DNA of 64,000 bases, taken from Sinorhizobium fredii USDA 205 (GTDB taxonomy: Bacteria; Pseudomonadota; Alphaproteobacteria; Rhizobiales; Rhizobiaceae). Below are positions 38,671 through 47,149 of this stretch, piece by piece. The position numbers and the translations under genes were made by a program. The notes under the pieces were generated by a model. It did no database searches and was not told the DNA's origin. It was given only the letters and a program-made list of their open reading frames with translations. The stretch is from NCBI RefSeq assembly GCF_001461695.1, contig NZ_AUTC01000132.1, positions 1 through 64,000 of the forward strand. The letters are read 5' to 3'. The stretch's first letter is position 1, and each line of letters begins with the position of its first letter.

Positions 38671-39567
38671 CTATCGAGATCGGTATCGGAAAGCCCCGAC
38701 AAAGGCGCCAAAGGCCGGTGAGAGTTGGCGGCGGCTGGTGTAGTAGAGATGATAGCCCTGAAAGGTCGGGCACCAATCCTGGAGGACCTCCTGGAGTCGA
38801 CCGCCCTCAACGTACGATCGGATGAGGTCCCTTGGCGCATAGGCCAAACCTACGCTGTCGAGGGCCGCGTCGATCGCTGGTCTGATGCTATCTAAAGTCA
38901 GTTGGCCGTCCACCCGGACGCTGAATTCGCGTGCGTTCTTCTCGAACTCCCAAGCATAGAGCGTGCCTGACGTCGGAAGCCGCAGGTTGACGCAATTATG
39001 GTCGGTCAGGTCATGCGGGTTTCTCGGCACGGAACAGCGCGCAAAATAATCAGGTGATCCGACCACTGCATAGGTGACGTCGGGTCCGATGCGAACCGCC
39101 ACCATGTCGCGCGCAATCGCCTCACCGAGCCGGACGCCGGCGTCGAACTGGCGTTCGACGATATTCGTTAAGCCATTGTCGACAATGAGTTCCACGTTGA
39201 TCTCTGGGTAGTCTCGCAGGAACGCCGGCAGCCTGGGGCGAAAGACCAACTGGATGGCGTCATCGGGACACACGATACGGACATGGCCCGAGGGCTTGTC
39301 GCGCAGGGCGCTGATCGCACTGATTTCGGCGGCGATGCTTTCAAAATGAGGTTCGATGCTCTCCACGAGGCGATCGCCGGCCGCCGTGGGTGCGACGTCA
39401 CGCGTTGTCCGAGCGAGGAGACGGACGCCAAGCCGTTCCTCAAGCGCTCTGATCGTGTGACTGAGGGCGGAGCGGGTGACGCCCAGCTTGCCGGCCGCCC
39501 GCGTAAAACTCCGCTCCCGTGCGACCTCGAGGAACGCTCGCATCTCAGTGAACTCGTCACGTCGCAT
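38671..39567 (-). CDS. LysR-family transcriptional regulator
   Basis: 298 residues. N-terminal winged helix EMRAFLEVARERSFTRAAGK with LGVTRSALSHTIRALEERLG, then a periplasmic-binding-type effector domain (SGHVRIVCPDDAIQL, ...GLAYAPRDLIRSYVEGGRL) ending with the GYHLYYTSRRQLSPAFGAFV block common to the AaeR/DmlR-like subgroup. GAAGGAG precedes the ATG. It is divergent from the MFS gene with 96 bp between, so it probably regulates the MFS-SDR-cyclophilin operon. Confidence 0.9.
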   Translation of the reverse strand: MRRDEFTEMRAFLEVARERSFTRAAGKLGVTRSALSHTIRALEERLGVRLLARTTRDVAPTAAGDRLVESIEPHFESIAAEISAISALRDKPSGHVRIVCPDDAIQLVFRPRLPAFLRDYPEINVELIVDNGLTNIVERQFDAGVRLGEAIARDMVAVRIGPDVTYAVVGSPDYFARCSVPRNPHDLTDHNCVNLRLPTSGTLYAWEFEKNAREFSVRVDGQLTLDSIRPAIDAALDSVGLAYAPRDLIRSYVEGGRLQEVLQDWCPTFQGYHLYYTSRRQLSPAFGAFVGAFRYRSR

Positions 39568-39663
39568 TGTTGAATCTCCTTCACCTAGACATGCAGATTA
39601 TAGCTGCTAGTCGGCCAATACCAACCCAGCTATCTAGTCTGGCAACGGACAGGAGAGCACGGA

Positions 39664-40851
39664 ATGGCCATCGGACTGACACTGGGCGAGACCCTTTCTG
39701 CAGAAAGGCCGACGACACCATGGGTTGCCGTTGCCTGCCTCTCGCTGCTGACCTTTCTCCTCGTCGGCTTGGAGTTCATGCCGGTGAGTCTCCTCACTCC
39801 GATTGCCCACGACCTGGCCATCTCTGAAGGTCAGGCCGGACAGGCGATTACCGTTTCCGGGTTCTTCGCCGTCATCACCAGCCTGTTCGGCAATGCCCTC
39901 CTGACCAGGCTCGACCGGAAAACGGTCGTCCTGCTCTATACGGCGGTGCTGGTCGCCTCGAGTCTGGCCGTTGCCCTCGCGCCCAGCTTCGTCGTCTTTC
40001 TGGTCGGACGAGCACTGGTCGGCATCTCGATCGGCGGCTTCTGGTCGCTCTCGACCGCCATCCTGGCGCGCCTGGCATCGGGACCCGACCTGCCCAAGGC
40101 CATCGCCCTGCTTCAAGGCGGCACCGCCTTCGCGCTCGTCCTTGCTGCGCCGCTCGGCAGTTTCCTCGGCGGGCTGATCGGATGGCGGGGCACGTTCCTT
40201 TTAACGGTGGCGGTGGGCCTTGCCGCACTGGTTTGGCAACTGGCCGCCCTACCGAAGATGCCGGCAACCGCAGCCGTATCCGTGCGCAGTATCTTCGGGC
40301 TTCTGCGCAACCGCACATTCGCGATCGGAATGGCGGCGACCAGTCTCGCCTTCATTGGCCAGAACTCGCTGTCGATCTACCTGCGTCCGTTTCTCGAAAG
40401 CGTCACGCACGTCGAGTTGAACCTGCTTTCGATCATGCTTCTTGGACTGGGCCTCGGCGGCCTGGCTGGAACGTCCGTCGTCGGATTTGTCCTCCGGCGA
40501 CATCTCGCCGCCCTGCTCGTCGGACTGCCGACCGTGCTGGCGATCCTCGCCCTTCTGCTGATCGCCGTTGGCCCCTTCGTGGCAGTCACTGCCGCTCTGT
40601 TGGTGCTGTGGGGATTCTTCACGGCGCCGATACCGGTGGCCTGGAATACCTGGATGACCAGGGTCATTCCCGACGATCTCGAAGCAGCCGGCGGATTGCA
40701 GGTAGCACTGATCCAGTTGGCTATCGCCGGCGGCGCCTCCGCGGGCGGAGCGCTGTTCGATATCGCTGGATGGTGGAGCGCCTTCCTCCTCGCCGCCGTC
40801 CTGCTGGCTGGATCGGCCCTGCTTTCCGCGGCCGCGAGCCCCCGCACCTAA
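39664..40851 (+). CDS. MFS efflux transporter (AraJ/NepI-like)
   Basis: 395 residues, 12 predicted membrane segments. The motif A loop after helix 2 reads GNALLTRLDRKTVVL and motif C-like glycines occur in helix 5 (GGTAFALVLAAPLGSFLGGL), typical of drug/sugar/nucleoside exporters of the DHA1 group. Substrate cannot be told from sequence. AGGAGAG precedes the ATG. First gene of an operon with the SDR and the cyclophilin-fold protein, driven from the LysR-divergent region. Confidence 0.88.
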   Translation: MAIGLTLGETLSAERPTTPWVAVACLSLLTFLLVGLEFMPVSLLTPIAHDLAISEGQAGQAITVSGFFAVITSLFGNALLTRLDRKTVVLLYTAVLVASSLAVALAPSFVVFLVGRALVGISIGGFWSLSTAILARLASGPDLPKAIALLQGGTAFALVLAAPLGSFLGGLIGWRGTFLLTVAVGLAALVWQLAALPKMPATAAVSVRSIFGLLRNRTFAIGMAATSLAFIGQNSLSIYLRPFLESVTHVELNLLSIMLLGLGLGGLAGTSVVGFVLRRHLAALLVGLPTVLAILALLLIAVGPFVAVTAALLVLWGFFTAPIPVAWNTWMTRVIPDDLEAAGGLQVALIQLAIAGGASAGGALFDIAGWWSAFLLAAVLLAGSALLSAAASPRT

Positions 40852-40878
40852 GCCTCGAGGTTCACATAGGAGATCGTC

Positions 40879-41625
40879 ATGCCTCAAGGAATCGAAAGCA
40901 AGGTCGTAGTCATCACTGGCGCAAGCAGCGGACTTGGCGAGGCCACGGCCGGTCATCTCGCCGCGCGGGGCGCCTCGGTCGTCCTCGGCGCGCGGCGGAG
41001 CGACCGTATCGAGGCATTGGCCGCGGAGCTGAGGGCCAAAGGGTACAAGGCTCGGGCTGTTCCAACCGACGTCACCGATCGGAGCCAGGTCAAGAACCTG
41101 GTCGATACCGCCGTGCAGGAGTTTGGCCGCATCGACGTGATGCTGAACAACGCCGGCCTGATGCCCCTTGCCCCACTCGAACGACTGAAGATCGACGAGT
41201 GGGATCGCATGATCGACGTCAACATCAAGGGCGTGCTGTATGGCATCGCTGCGGCATTGCCGTACATGAAGGCCCAGAAATCCGGGCACATCATCAACGT
41301 CTCCTCCGTCTACGGCCATGTGGTCGATCCAGGCGCCACCGTCTACTGCGCCACCAAGTTCGCCGTCTGCGCCCTGTCCGAGGGGCTGCGCAAGGAAGTG
41401 AAGCCTTACAATATTCGTACGACGATCATTTCGCCCGGCGCCGTCAGCACCGAACTTATCGAGCACATCAGCGAGAAAGATATCCAGGCCGGCACAAGGG
41501 ACGTCGTCAGCAAGATCGCGGTCGGAGCTGACACCTTCGCCCGCACCGTCGCATTCGCGGTGAACGAGCCCGACGATGTCGACATCAATGAAATCCTGTT
41601 CCGACCGACCGCACAATCGGTCTGA
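40879..41625 (+). CDS. short-chain dehydrogenase/reductase
   Basis: 248 residues, classical SDR. Cofactor motif TGASSGLG near residue 13, NNAG around residue 91 ([14 protein letters not shown]), catalytic Ser in INVSSVYGH and YCATK as the YxxxK pair. Arg residues following the second strand (GARRSDR) favour NADP(H). Such YdfG-like enzymes reduce small carbonyl compounds; the substrate is unknown. It follows the MFS gene by 27 bp and has AGGAG before its ATG. Confidence 0.9.
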   Translation: MPQGIESKVVVITGASSGLGEATAGHLAARGASVVLGARRSDRIEALAAELRAKGYKARAVPTDVTDRSQVKNLVDTAVQEFGRIDVMLNNAGLMPLAPLERLKIDEWDRMIDVNIKGVLYGIAAALPYMKAQKSGHIINVSSVYGHVVDPGATVYCATKFAVCALSEGLRKEVKPYNIRTTIISPGAVSTELIEHISEKDIQAGTRDVVSKIAVGADTFARTVAFAVNEPDDVDINEILFRPTAQSV

Positions 41626-41636
41626 GGAGATCAGGC

Positions 41637-42104
41637 ATGGCGAAGAGTTCTCCGTATCTCACGCGTCGCACGGTTCTCGGAGCCTTGGCGGCCGCGGCAG
41701 TGCCCCATGCGGCAAAGGGGCAGGAAGGACGCGATCCGGCCAGTCAGGAACCGACCGACGTCAGGATCAGGATAGCCTTCAACGGTCTGACCCAGACGGC
41801 ATCGCTCTACGACAATCCAACGGCGCGCGATCTGGCGTCGATGCTGCCTCTGGATCTCAAGATTGAGGACTACGGCAAGAACGAGAAGATCGTCCATCTG
41901 CCGCGCAAACTCACGGAGGAAGCCAGCGGTCCGTTCGCGAACGAGAGCCCCGGCGACCTCTGCTACTTCAAGCCATGGGGCAACCTGGCGCTGTTCTACG
42001 CCGACTACCGCTGGGACCGGTTGATCCGGCTCGGCCGCTTCGAAGACGGCTTCGACCCGCTCCTGGTGCGCGGCGAGTATCCGGTCCGCATCGAGCGCAT
42101 CTGA
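41637..42104 (+). CDS. Tat-exported cyclophilin-like fold protein
   Basis: 155 residues. A twin-arginine signal (LTRRTVLGALAAAAVPHAAK) is followed by a ~115 residue domain, VRIRIAFNGLTQTASLYDNP, LPLDLKIEDYGKNEKI, then GDLCYFKPWGNLALFYADYR, which matches the cyclophilin-like family (PF18050 type). These are not proven prolyl isomerases; function is open. A cofactor or folded export is implied by the Tat signal. It starts 11 bp after the SDR stop with AGGAG upstream, so it is co-transcribed with the MFS exporter and SDR. Confidence 0.8.
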   Translation: MAKSSPYLTRRTVLGALAAAAVPHAAKGQEGRDPASQEPTDVRIRIAFNGLTQTASLYDNPTARDLASMLPLDLKIEDYGKNEKIVHLPRKLTEEASGPFANESPGDLCYFKPWGNLALFYADYRWDRLIRLGRFEDGFDPLLVRGEYPVRIERI

Positions 42105-42149
42105 CGGTGACGTCTCCCGGTTCAAGAGCTCGATTTCATTCCTTCGAGC

Positions 42150-42510
42150 CATGGGGCTTTCTCTCTCGCGTTCGCCTATGACAGCAAATCGCCCATCATC
42201 AGTGCATGGCGCATGGCGTCCCGTCACAAGTATTAGGCCCGCGTGCGCGACGACCGGTTCCCGATCTCTCCGATCTCGGCGGCGGCTTTGACGGGTGGCA
42301 AGGCGTTTTCGGCCAGCATGCGCGTGGATGGAGCGATCCGCCGCCCGGGGCGATCTGACTGGCCGATGTCGGCCCCGACGCCGATCCGAAGCCAGCCGAC
42401 TGGATCTGGCAATATCCGGACCCTCACCGGACGCGGGGATACGTCTTCATGCGCAACGGCGATAACAGGACCCGCTATCCGGATCGCGGCCCGAAAAAAG
42501 GAGGCGCTCG
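42150..42510 (+). pseudogene. degraded coding trace, family unknown
   Basis: The gap 42105-42562 has no intact gene but shows protein-like stretches. FAYDSKSPIISAWRMASRHK with a stop lies near 42167-42236. From about 42268, DLSDLGGGFDGWQGVFGQHA continues to WSDPPPGAI, then an in-frame TGA, then LADVGPDADPKPADWIWQYP and DPHRTRGYVFMRNGDNRTRY. Uninterrupted sense on both sides of the TGA suggests a gene lost by a nonsense change. I do not recognise the family. Confidence 0.35.
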
Positions 42511-42556
42511 TCGCGAATGTCGCCGTTGCGCTGAGAAAGCTCGCCATGGGCGAGAT

Positions 42557-42612
42557 CTTATTCTAGTTCGGCCCTAACCCCGACAAGCGGTCAGTAATCC
42601 CAGAACGCCGCT
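42557..42612 (+). repeat. direct repeat flanking the Bfd gene, left copy
   Basis: TTCGGCCCTAACCCCGACAA followed by GCGGTCAGTAATCCCAGAACGC closely matches 42865-42908 on the same strand (TTCGGCCTGACCCAATAAGC, GGTCAGTAGTCCCAGAAGGC). TTCTAG precedes both. This copy lies inside the 3' end of the Bfd reading frame. Confidence 0.7.
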
Positions 42613-42838
42613 CGGCGGCGGCCGAGTCAGGGTGGCGAGGACCGCACGCGGCCGTTGCAGGATGCCGCGCGCTGCCGAGCGCCTCGTCCACGATGCGGCG
42701 GATGGTTCGCGCGCAGCGGCCGCACTGGGCGCTGCAGCCGAGACATCCATAGACCTGGCTGGTCGAGCGCAGCGCCTCTGCCTCGACGGCGGAGCGGACA
42801 TCGTGATCGCTCAACACATTGCACGAACAGACGATCAT
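42563..42838 (-). CDS. Bfd-like [2Fe-2S] protein with a displaced C-terminus
   Basis: 91 residues. The first ~53 residues are a Bfd (bacterioferritin-associated ferredoxin) domain: Cys4 and Cys6 in VCSCNVLS, then Cys39 and Cys42 in GCLGCSAQCGRC, the four cluster ligands, with Cys32 and Cys35 extra. The rest (after IVDEALGSARH) is proline/arginine-rich and its last ~15 residues are encoded by a copy of the 3' end of the neighbouring MBL hydrolase gene, so the true C-terminus was probably replaced. No bacterioferritin gene is nearby. The start has no clear ribosome binding site better than AGGACC. Confidence 0.75.
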   Translation of the reverse strand: MIVCSCNVLSDHDVRSAVEAEALRSTSQVYGCLGCSAQCGRCARTIRRIVDEALGSARHPATAACGPRHPDSAAAERRSGITDRLSGLGPN

Positions 42839-42850
42839 GGCGTGATGGTC

Positions 42851-42908
42851 CTTTTCTAGGATAATTCGGCCTGACCCAATAAGCGGTCAGTAGTCCCAGA
42901 AGGCCGCT
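42851..42908 (+). repeat. direct repeat flanking the Bfd gene, right copy
   Basis: This copy contains the last codons and stop of the MBL hydrolase (read leftward, VAAFWDY-stop), so it is the parental copy. Its partner begins about 295 bp to the left. Confidence 0.7.
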
Positions 42909-43852
42909 ACCCAACGAAAGTCGTCGCCGTCGACTGCCACCCGGCCGACGGACGGGAACGGCAGGTGAGTGGCCACGAGCTGTCCGCCGGTCTCCGCCAG
43001 CTCGCGCAAAAGACGGACCCGAACGCGGGCCGCCTCCTCGGGGTCGTGTTCGAAACCGTTGTGCCAGTCGGGATGTTCGAACCCGACCGCGAACACGGCG
43101 TCGCCGGCGAACATCAGCCGGTCGCCGCCGGACGCCATGCGGACCACGCTGTGCCCCGGGGTGTGGCCGCCGGTGCGACAGACGACCACTCCCGGCGCCA
43201 CCTCGTACTCCTCATCGAACAGCCGCATCTGGCTCTGGTATTCTTTCGTGAACCGCTTGGCGGCCGCCCGAAGCGCGTCCGGGAACCCCGGCGGCATGGA
43301 GACGTGGGAGAAATCGGGCGCCTCCCAGAATTTGACCTCGGCAGCCGCCACGTGGATCCGCAGGTCCGGACGCAGTCGGTCCTTCACCCCGTCGACGAGC
43401 AGCCCGCCAATGTGATCCATGTGCATGTGGGTAAGCACCACGTCGGTCACGGATGCCAGATCGATGCCGGCGGCCTCCAGTCGCTTGACCAACTGCCCGG
43501 CCCGCGGCAAGTTCAATTCCGGGTCCAATCCTAGTCCGGCGTCGATGAGTATGGTCTGCCCGCCGCTACGCGCCACGACCACGTTCAGCGCCCAGTCGAA
43601 AGCGTCCGGCGGCAGGAACATGTCTTTCAGCCAGGCCGCCCGGGCTGCCGGCTCGACGTTGTGCCCCAACATCGCGGTCGGGAGCGGTAGCACCCCATCG
43701 CTGACCACCAGCACGTCAATCTCGCCGACCCGCACCGCATAACGCGACGGAACCAGCTCTTCGGGCCCCGGTCTACCGGGATGTGAGGTGTCCAAGCTCA
43801 TGTTTGTCTCCTGCTGACCCATCGTACGGGGTCTTGTTTCTGCCTGCGACAT
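42887..43852 (-). CDS. MBL-fold metallo-hydrolase (lactonase-like)
   Basis: 321 residues. The di-metal motif HMHMDHIGG is preceded by TILIDAGLGLDPELN, with later ligands GHTPGHS, FAGDAVFAVG and a final His in ATHLPFPSVGR. This arrangement fits the AttM/AiiA-like and AHL-lactonase-related branch, but the same fold covers many esterases and sulfatases. Two starts are plausible: ATG 43852 (AGGAGC upstream) or ATG 43801 (AGGAGA upstream). No signal peptide. It is oriented toward the Bfd gene and divergent from the cyclase. Confidence 0.85.
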   Translation of the reverse strand: MSQAETRPRTMGQQETNMSLDTSHPGRPGPEELVPSRYAVRVGEIDVLVVSDGVLPLPTAMLGHNVEPAARAAWLKDMFLPPDAFDWALNVVVARSGGQTILIDAGLGLDPELNLPRAGQLVKRLEAAGIDLASVTDVVLTHMHMDHIGGLLVDGVKDRLRPDLRIHVAAAEVKFWEAPDFSHVSMPPGFPDALRAAAKRFTKEYQSQMRLFDEEYEVAPGVVVCRTGGHTPGHSVVRMASGGDRLMFAGDAVFAVGFEHPDWHNGFEHDPEEAARVRVRLLRELAETGGQLVATHLPFPSVGRVAVDGDDFRWVAAFWDY

Positions 43853-44129
43853 GATGCGCTCCTGTTTTGCGTGATCGAGACGTGTCGGTCACGAGCCACG
43901 TCGCGGACTCTATGTTGAAGCGTATTGGCGGGCGAGCTACACCTGAGGATAGGGTCAGCCTCTGCTCTCAGTGGACCGCAGCAAGGATCTGGTCGTGAAG
44001 AGACTGGTATGAAGGAGCAGACGCTCTCGCCCGCCGAATGGTGCCCCGCGCTAAGTTCAACTCATTCTGAACCAAGGCTGGTGCGCTGATCCGAATAGCG
44101 TAAGCTGCGCCCATTGGCCGGGCACGCCT

Positions 44130-44230
44130 ACGCGCCACGCGTCTGTTCAGACGCGCAATGGACGCTGTAGCGCTTTGAATTGCTGCATGTTTTTATCCTT
44201 AAGTCGGCTACGATTAAGGAAACATGCAAT
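44130..44230 (+). repeat. rhizobial intergenic hairpin repeat in the cyclase leader
   Basis: Within the 396 bp gap 43853-44248, GCGTCTG-tt-CAGACGC (44139-44154) is followed by a GCGCAATGGACGCTGTAGCG-type segment, CTTTGAATTGCTGCATG, and a nested stem: GCATG/CATGC (44185-44189 with 44223-44227) enclosing CCTTAA/TTAAGG (44197-44202 with 44214-44219). I recall this order as a multicopy intergenic repeat in Sinorhizobium genomes. It ends 19 bp before the chosen cyclase start, so it should lie in the leader RNA. The rest of the gap shows nothing. Confidence 0.6.
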
Positions 44231-44248
44231 GGCACCGCTGGATTTCAC

Positions 44249-46183
44249 ATGCACTGGTCGAAGCCCCTAAGATTGCATCTCAGCGTGCTTGTCGCGACGC
44301 TGCTGCTATGCATCTCGATACCGCTCATCTGGATGGCATTCAGCCAGGGACGCGAAGCAGCCGTCCTTGCGGGCGAAAAGCAGATGCGGCAGATGAGCCT
44401 GCACCTGGTCGAAGGCTACAAGAACACCCTCCACGGGGGATATGAGGCGGTCGCGGTCGCTTCGACGCTTCCGCAACTGACGTCCCGTCCGCCACAAGAC
44501 CTCGAAGAAAAGCGGGCATTCTTCCTCGAGGTCCTTCGAAACGTCCCGAATGCGACGAGCATCTACGCCGGCTATCCGGACGGTTCGTACCTTCAGGTGA
44601 TCAATGCGGCAAATCCACATGTCCGGGCGGCCCTCTCCGCGCCGGACGGAACGGCCTTTGCCACCAGGACGATCGCGCAGCGTGAGACGGCCGATGTCAT
44701 CTCAACCATGACGTTCCTCGATGCGAAAGCCGACCCGCTCGGGGAGCGCAAGTTCGAGTATGCGACATTCGATCCGCGTCAACGGCCATGGTACCGATCG
44801 GTAGCCGGACATGGGGAACCGATATCGGTAGGGCCTTACGTCACGGGGACACTGAAGGTCCCAACCCTCACCGTGGCGGTTCCCATGAAGGATGACAACC
44901 AAGTGGTGGTCGGCATCAACATCCACCTCGAAACCGTCAGCCGCCTGCTCGATGCGCAGCAGCTATCGCCGCGCGCCCGCAGCTATATCCTCGACGAGCG
45001 CGACAGGCTTGTGGCGCATTCCGACCCGGCCATGATGGGCAGGATACTGGGCACCTGGTTAGGGCGTCGTGGCGCTGATGCGGTTGCCGACAACAGTCTG
45101 GACCAATCCGTCGGAACGGTGGTTCGCCTGCGCCATGATTCCACCCATGCAAGCGGGGAAATAGCCCGTTTCGATCTCGACGGCGAGACCTACCTGGTCC
45201 AGATCGCCCCGGTCACGTTCTCGGGCCTGTTCAAGGGCAGTTCGGCCGCAATCGTCGTGCCCCTCCAGGATCTGGTGAGCCAGGCCAACAGACAGCTTAT
45301 GCGCAACCTCACGATCGCCGGAGCTTTCGTGATCGCCGGGCTCGGCGTTTCATTTCTTCTCTCCCGCCTGATCAGCCGGTCCCTATACCACTTGGCGGGT
45401 GAAGCGCGCCGGATCGGCGACCTCGATTTTGCAGGAAAGACTGCATCTCACTCCTGGATCAGCGAGATCAACACGTTGGCGGGCGCTTTGGCGGCCTCAC
45501 GGCACGCCATCGCCCAGTTTGCCCTCTATGTTCCCCGAGAGGTGGTGCGCCGGATCGTCGATCCGGCCGACACTTCCACGAAGGCCGCAAGGCAGGACGT
45601 CACCGTCCTGTTCACCGACATCCGCGACTTCACCACGATTTCCGAACAGCACCCGCCCGAAGACGTCGTCGACATCCTGTCGGCCTACTTCGAACTTTTG
45701 AACCAGATCGCCGAGCGCCATGGCGGCACCGTCGTCCAATACCTTGGCGACTCGGTCTTCGTCATGTGGAACGCACCCATTCCTGACGCGGATCACGTCG
45801 AGCATGGCTGTTGCTGCGCGCTGGCCATGAAAGCTGCCGTCGACGGCCTGAACGAGAAGAACCGCAGCAACGGCCGCCCCGAGCTGGTTACCCGCTTCGG
45901 CCTGCACAGCGGCCAAGCGGTTGTCGGAAGTTTCGGTGCGATTGCGCGCCAACAGTACACGGCCATGGGCGACACGATCAATGTCGCCTCGAGGCTGGAG
46001 GGACTGAACAAGGAATTTGGCACCGCGCTCCTTACAAGTGCCGCAATCCATCACCGAGTTCAGGACCTGTTTGTCTTCCGCCTGATCGGTCCGGTGAAGG
46101 TAAAGGGCCGCGCTGGAACGGTTGAGATATGGGAACTGCTTCGAGAAACGGGTCGCGTCAAACAGGAAGGCCCGCAATGTTGA
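44249..46183 (+). CDS. membrane class III adenylate/guanylate cyclase with Cache sensor
   Basis: 644 residues. TM1 (LSVLVATLLLCISIPLIWMA) starts near residue 12, followed by a ~300 residue extracytoplasmic dCache-type sensor (YATFDPRQRPWYRSV, PYVTGTLKVPTLTVAVPM). TM2 (LTIAGAFVIAGLGVSFLLSR) is near residue 355, then HAMP, then the catalytic domain from ~450: VTVLFTDIRDFTTISEQHPP with the first metal Asp at 457, then VVQYLGDSVFVMWN and GDTINVASRLEGLNKEFG. It should make cAMP or cGMP in response to a periplasmic ligand. The ATG at 44249 puts TM1 at the usual place; an ATG at 44180 lies inside the repeat. Confidence 0.9.
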   Translation: MHWSKPLRLHLSVLVATLLLCISIPLIWMAFSQGREAAVLAGEKQMRQMSLHLVEGYKNTLHGGYEAVAVASTLPQLTSRPPQDLEEKRAFFLEVLRNVPNATSIYAGYPDGSYLQVINAANPHVRAALSAPDGTAFATRTIAQRETADVISTMTFLDAKADPLGERKFEYATFDPRQRPWYRSVAGHGEPISVGPYVTGTLKVPTLTVAVPMKDDNQVVVGINIHLETVSRLLDAQQLSPRARSYILDERDRLVAHSDPAMMGRILGTWLGRRGADAVADNSLDQSVGTVVRLRHDSTHASGEIARFDLDGETYLVQIAPVTFSGLFKGSSAAIVVPLQDLVSQANRQLMRNLTIAGAFVIAGLGVSFLLSRLISRSLYHLAGEARRIGDLDFAGKTASHSWISEINTLAGALAASRHAIAQFALYVPREVVRRIVDPADTSTKAARQDVTVLFTDIRDFTTISEQHPPEDVVDILSAYFELLNQIAERHGGTVVQYLGDSVFVMWNAPIPDADHVEHGCCCALAMKAAVDGLNEKNRSNGRPELVTRFGLHSGQAVVGSFGAIARQQYTAMGDTINVASRLEGLNKEFGTALLTSAAIHHRVQDLFVFRLIGPVKVKGRAGTVEIWELLRETGRVKQEGPQC

Positions 46184-46188
46184 GCGCC

Positions 46189-46258
46189 GCTTCGATGTCC
46201 CACCTTCATCGAAGCTTATGGAGATCGCCGCTATGCCGGCTTTGAGACTAGCCGGCAT
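46189..46258 (+). other. tandem hairpins after the cyclase gene
   Basis: Two perfect 9 bp stems follow the cyclase stop: GCTTCGATG (46189-46197) with CATCGAAGC (46207-46215), and ATGCCGGCT (46233-46241) with AGCCGGCAT (46250-46258). Neither has a T-tract. They lie between convergent genes and could limit readthrough in both directions. Confidence 0.5.
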
Positions 46259-46408
46259 CGAGTACCGCAACACGATGGACGAGAAGGGTGGCGCCCGACG
46301 CCTCGCCTGCGCCCGTTCGCGTTATCGCTGAAGTGCTCGGATCCGTTCACCGTTGCTGGGCCAATCGACCAGGAGTAGCGTCTCGTCACACATCGCTCAA
46401 AACCTGCA

Positions 46409-47149
46409 TCAGGCCTGAAACGTCACCATCGATCCGCCGCCGGTTGCCTGGTCGGTCGGGAAGACCTCGATGCGAGCGACGTCGACGAAGGCCGGCAGGT
46501 CGATGACGGTTCCGATGAGGCTTGCGATATGCTCCGGCTGGATCGGCCGGTAGCCGTCATAGAGGGCCGCGCGGGCCTGGTCGGGGCCGAGCGCCGTCCT
46601 GTAGAGGTCCGTCTGGACGCGGCCGGGGACGATTTCGCTGACGCGGACGGAGGTGCCGAGAAGATCGCATCTGAGATTGTCGCAGAACAGGCTGAGCCCG
46701 GCCTTGGAGGGGCCGTAGGCGCCCATCGACGGGAAGGGGGCCTGGCCGCCGCTCGAACCGAGATAGATCAGGTGGCCTCGCTTGCGCGCCACCATGCCCG
46801 GCAGCAGGAGGCGCGTCAGGTGCATCGGTGCCTTCAGGTTGATATCGATCATCGCGTCGATCTCGTCCGGATCGATCTCCTGGAAGCTCGCCCGGGTCGA
46901 CAGAATGCCGGCATTGTTGACGAGAATGTCGATCTCGCGATCGCCGATCTGCTCGGCGATCGCCCGCGTGTCGCGGACATCGGCCTTTATCGGCAGCGCG
47001 CCGCACTCCCTTGAAAGCGCGGCAAGCGCCTCCTCGTTTCGCCCGACGGCGAGCACCGTCAGTCCCATGGCGCAGAGCTTCAGCACAGTGGCACGGCCGA
47101 TGCCGCTGGTGACGCCGGTGACGAGCGCCGTCCTGTAGGCGTCAGACAT
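46409..47149 (-). CDS. short-chain dehydrogenase/reductase (second of a pair)
   Basis: 246 residues, classical [11 protein letters not shown] cofactor motif near residue 11, NNAG in [11 protein letters not shown], catalytic Ser in [10 protein letters not shown] and YGPSK as the YxxxK pair. VGRNEEAL after the second strand suggests NADP(H). It begins with ATG at 47149 overlapping the upstream SDR stop by 8 nt, with GGAGGG before it, so the two are translationally coupled. Substrate unknown; the pair diverges from the YdiJ-type dehydrogenase, so it probably handles hydroxy/oxo acids or alcohols of the same pathway. Confidence 0.9.
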   Translation of the reverse strand: MSDAYRTALVTGVTSGIGRATVLKLCAMGLTVLAVGRNEEALAALSRECGALPIKADVRDTRAIAEQIGDREIDILVNNAGILSTRASFQEIDPDEIDAMIDINLKAPMHLTRLLLPGMVARKRGHLIYLGSSGGQAPFPSMGAYGPSKAGLSLFCDNLRCDLLGTSVRVSEIVPGRVQTDLYRTALGPDQARAALYDGYRPIQPEHIASLIGTVIDLPAFVDVARIEVFPTDQATGGGSMVTFQA

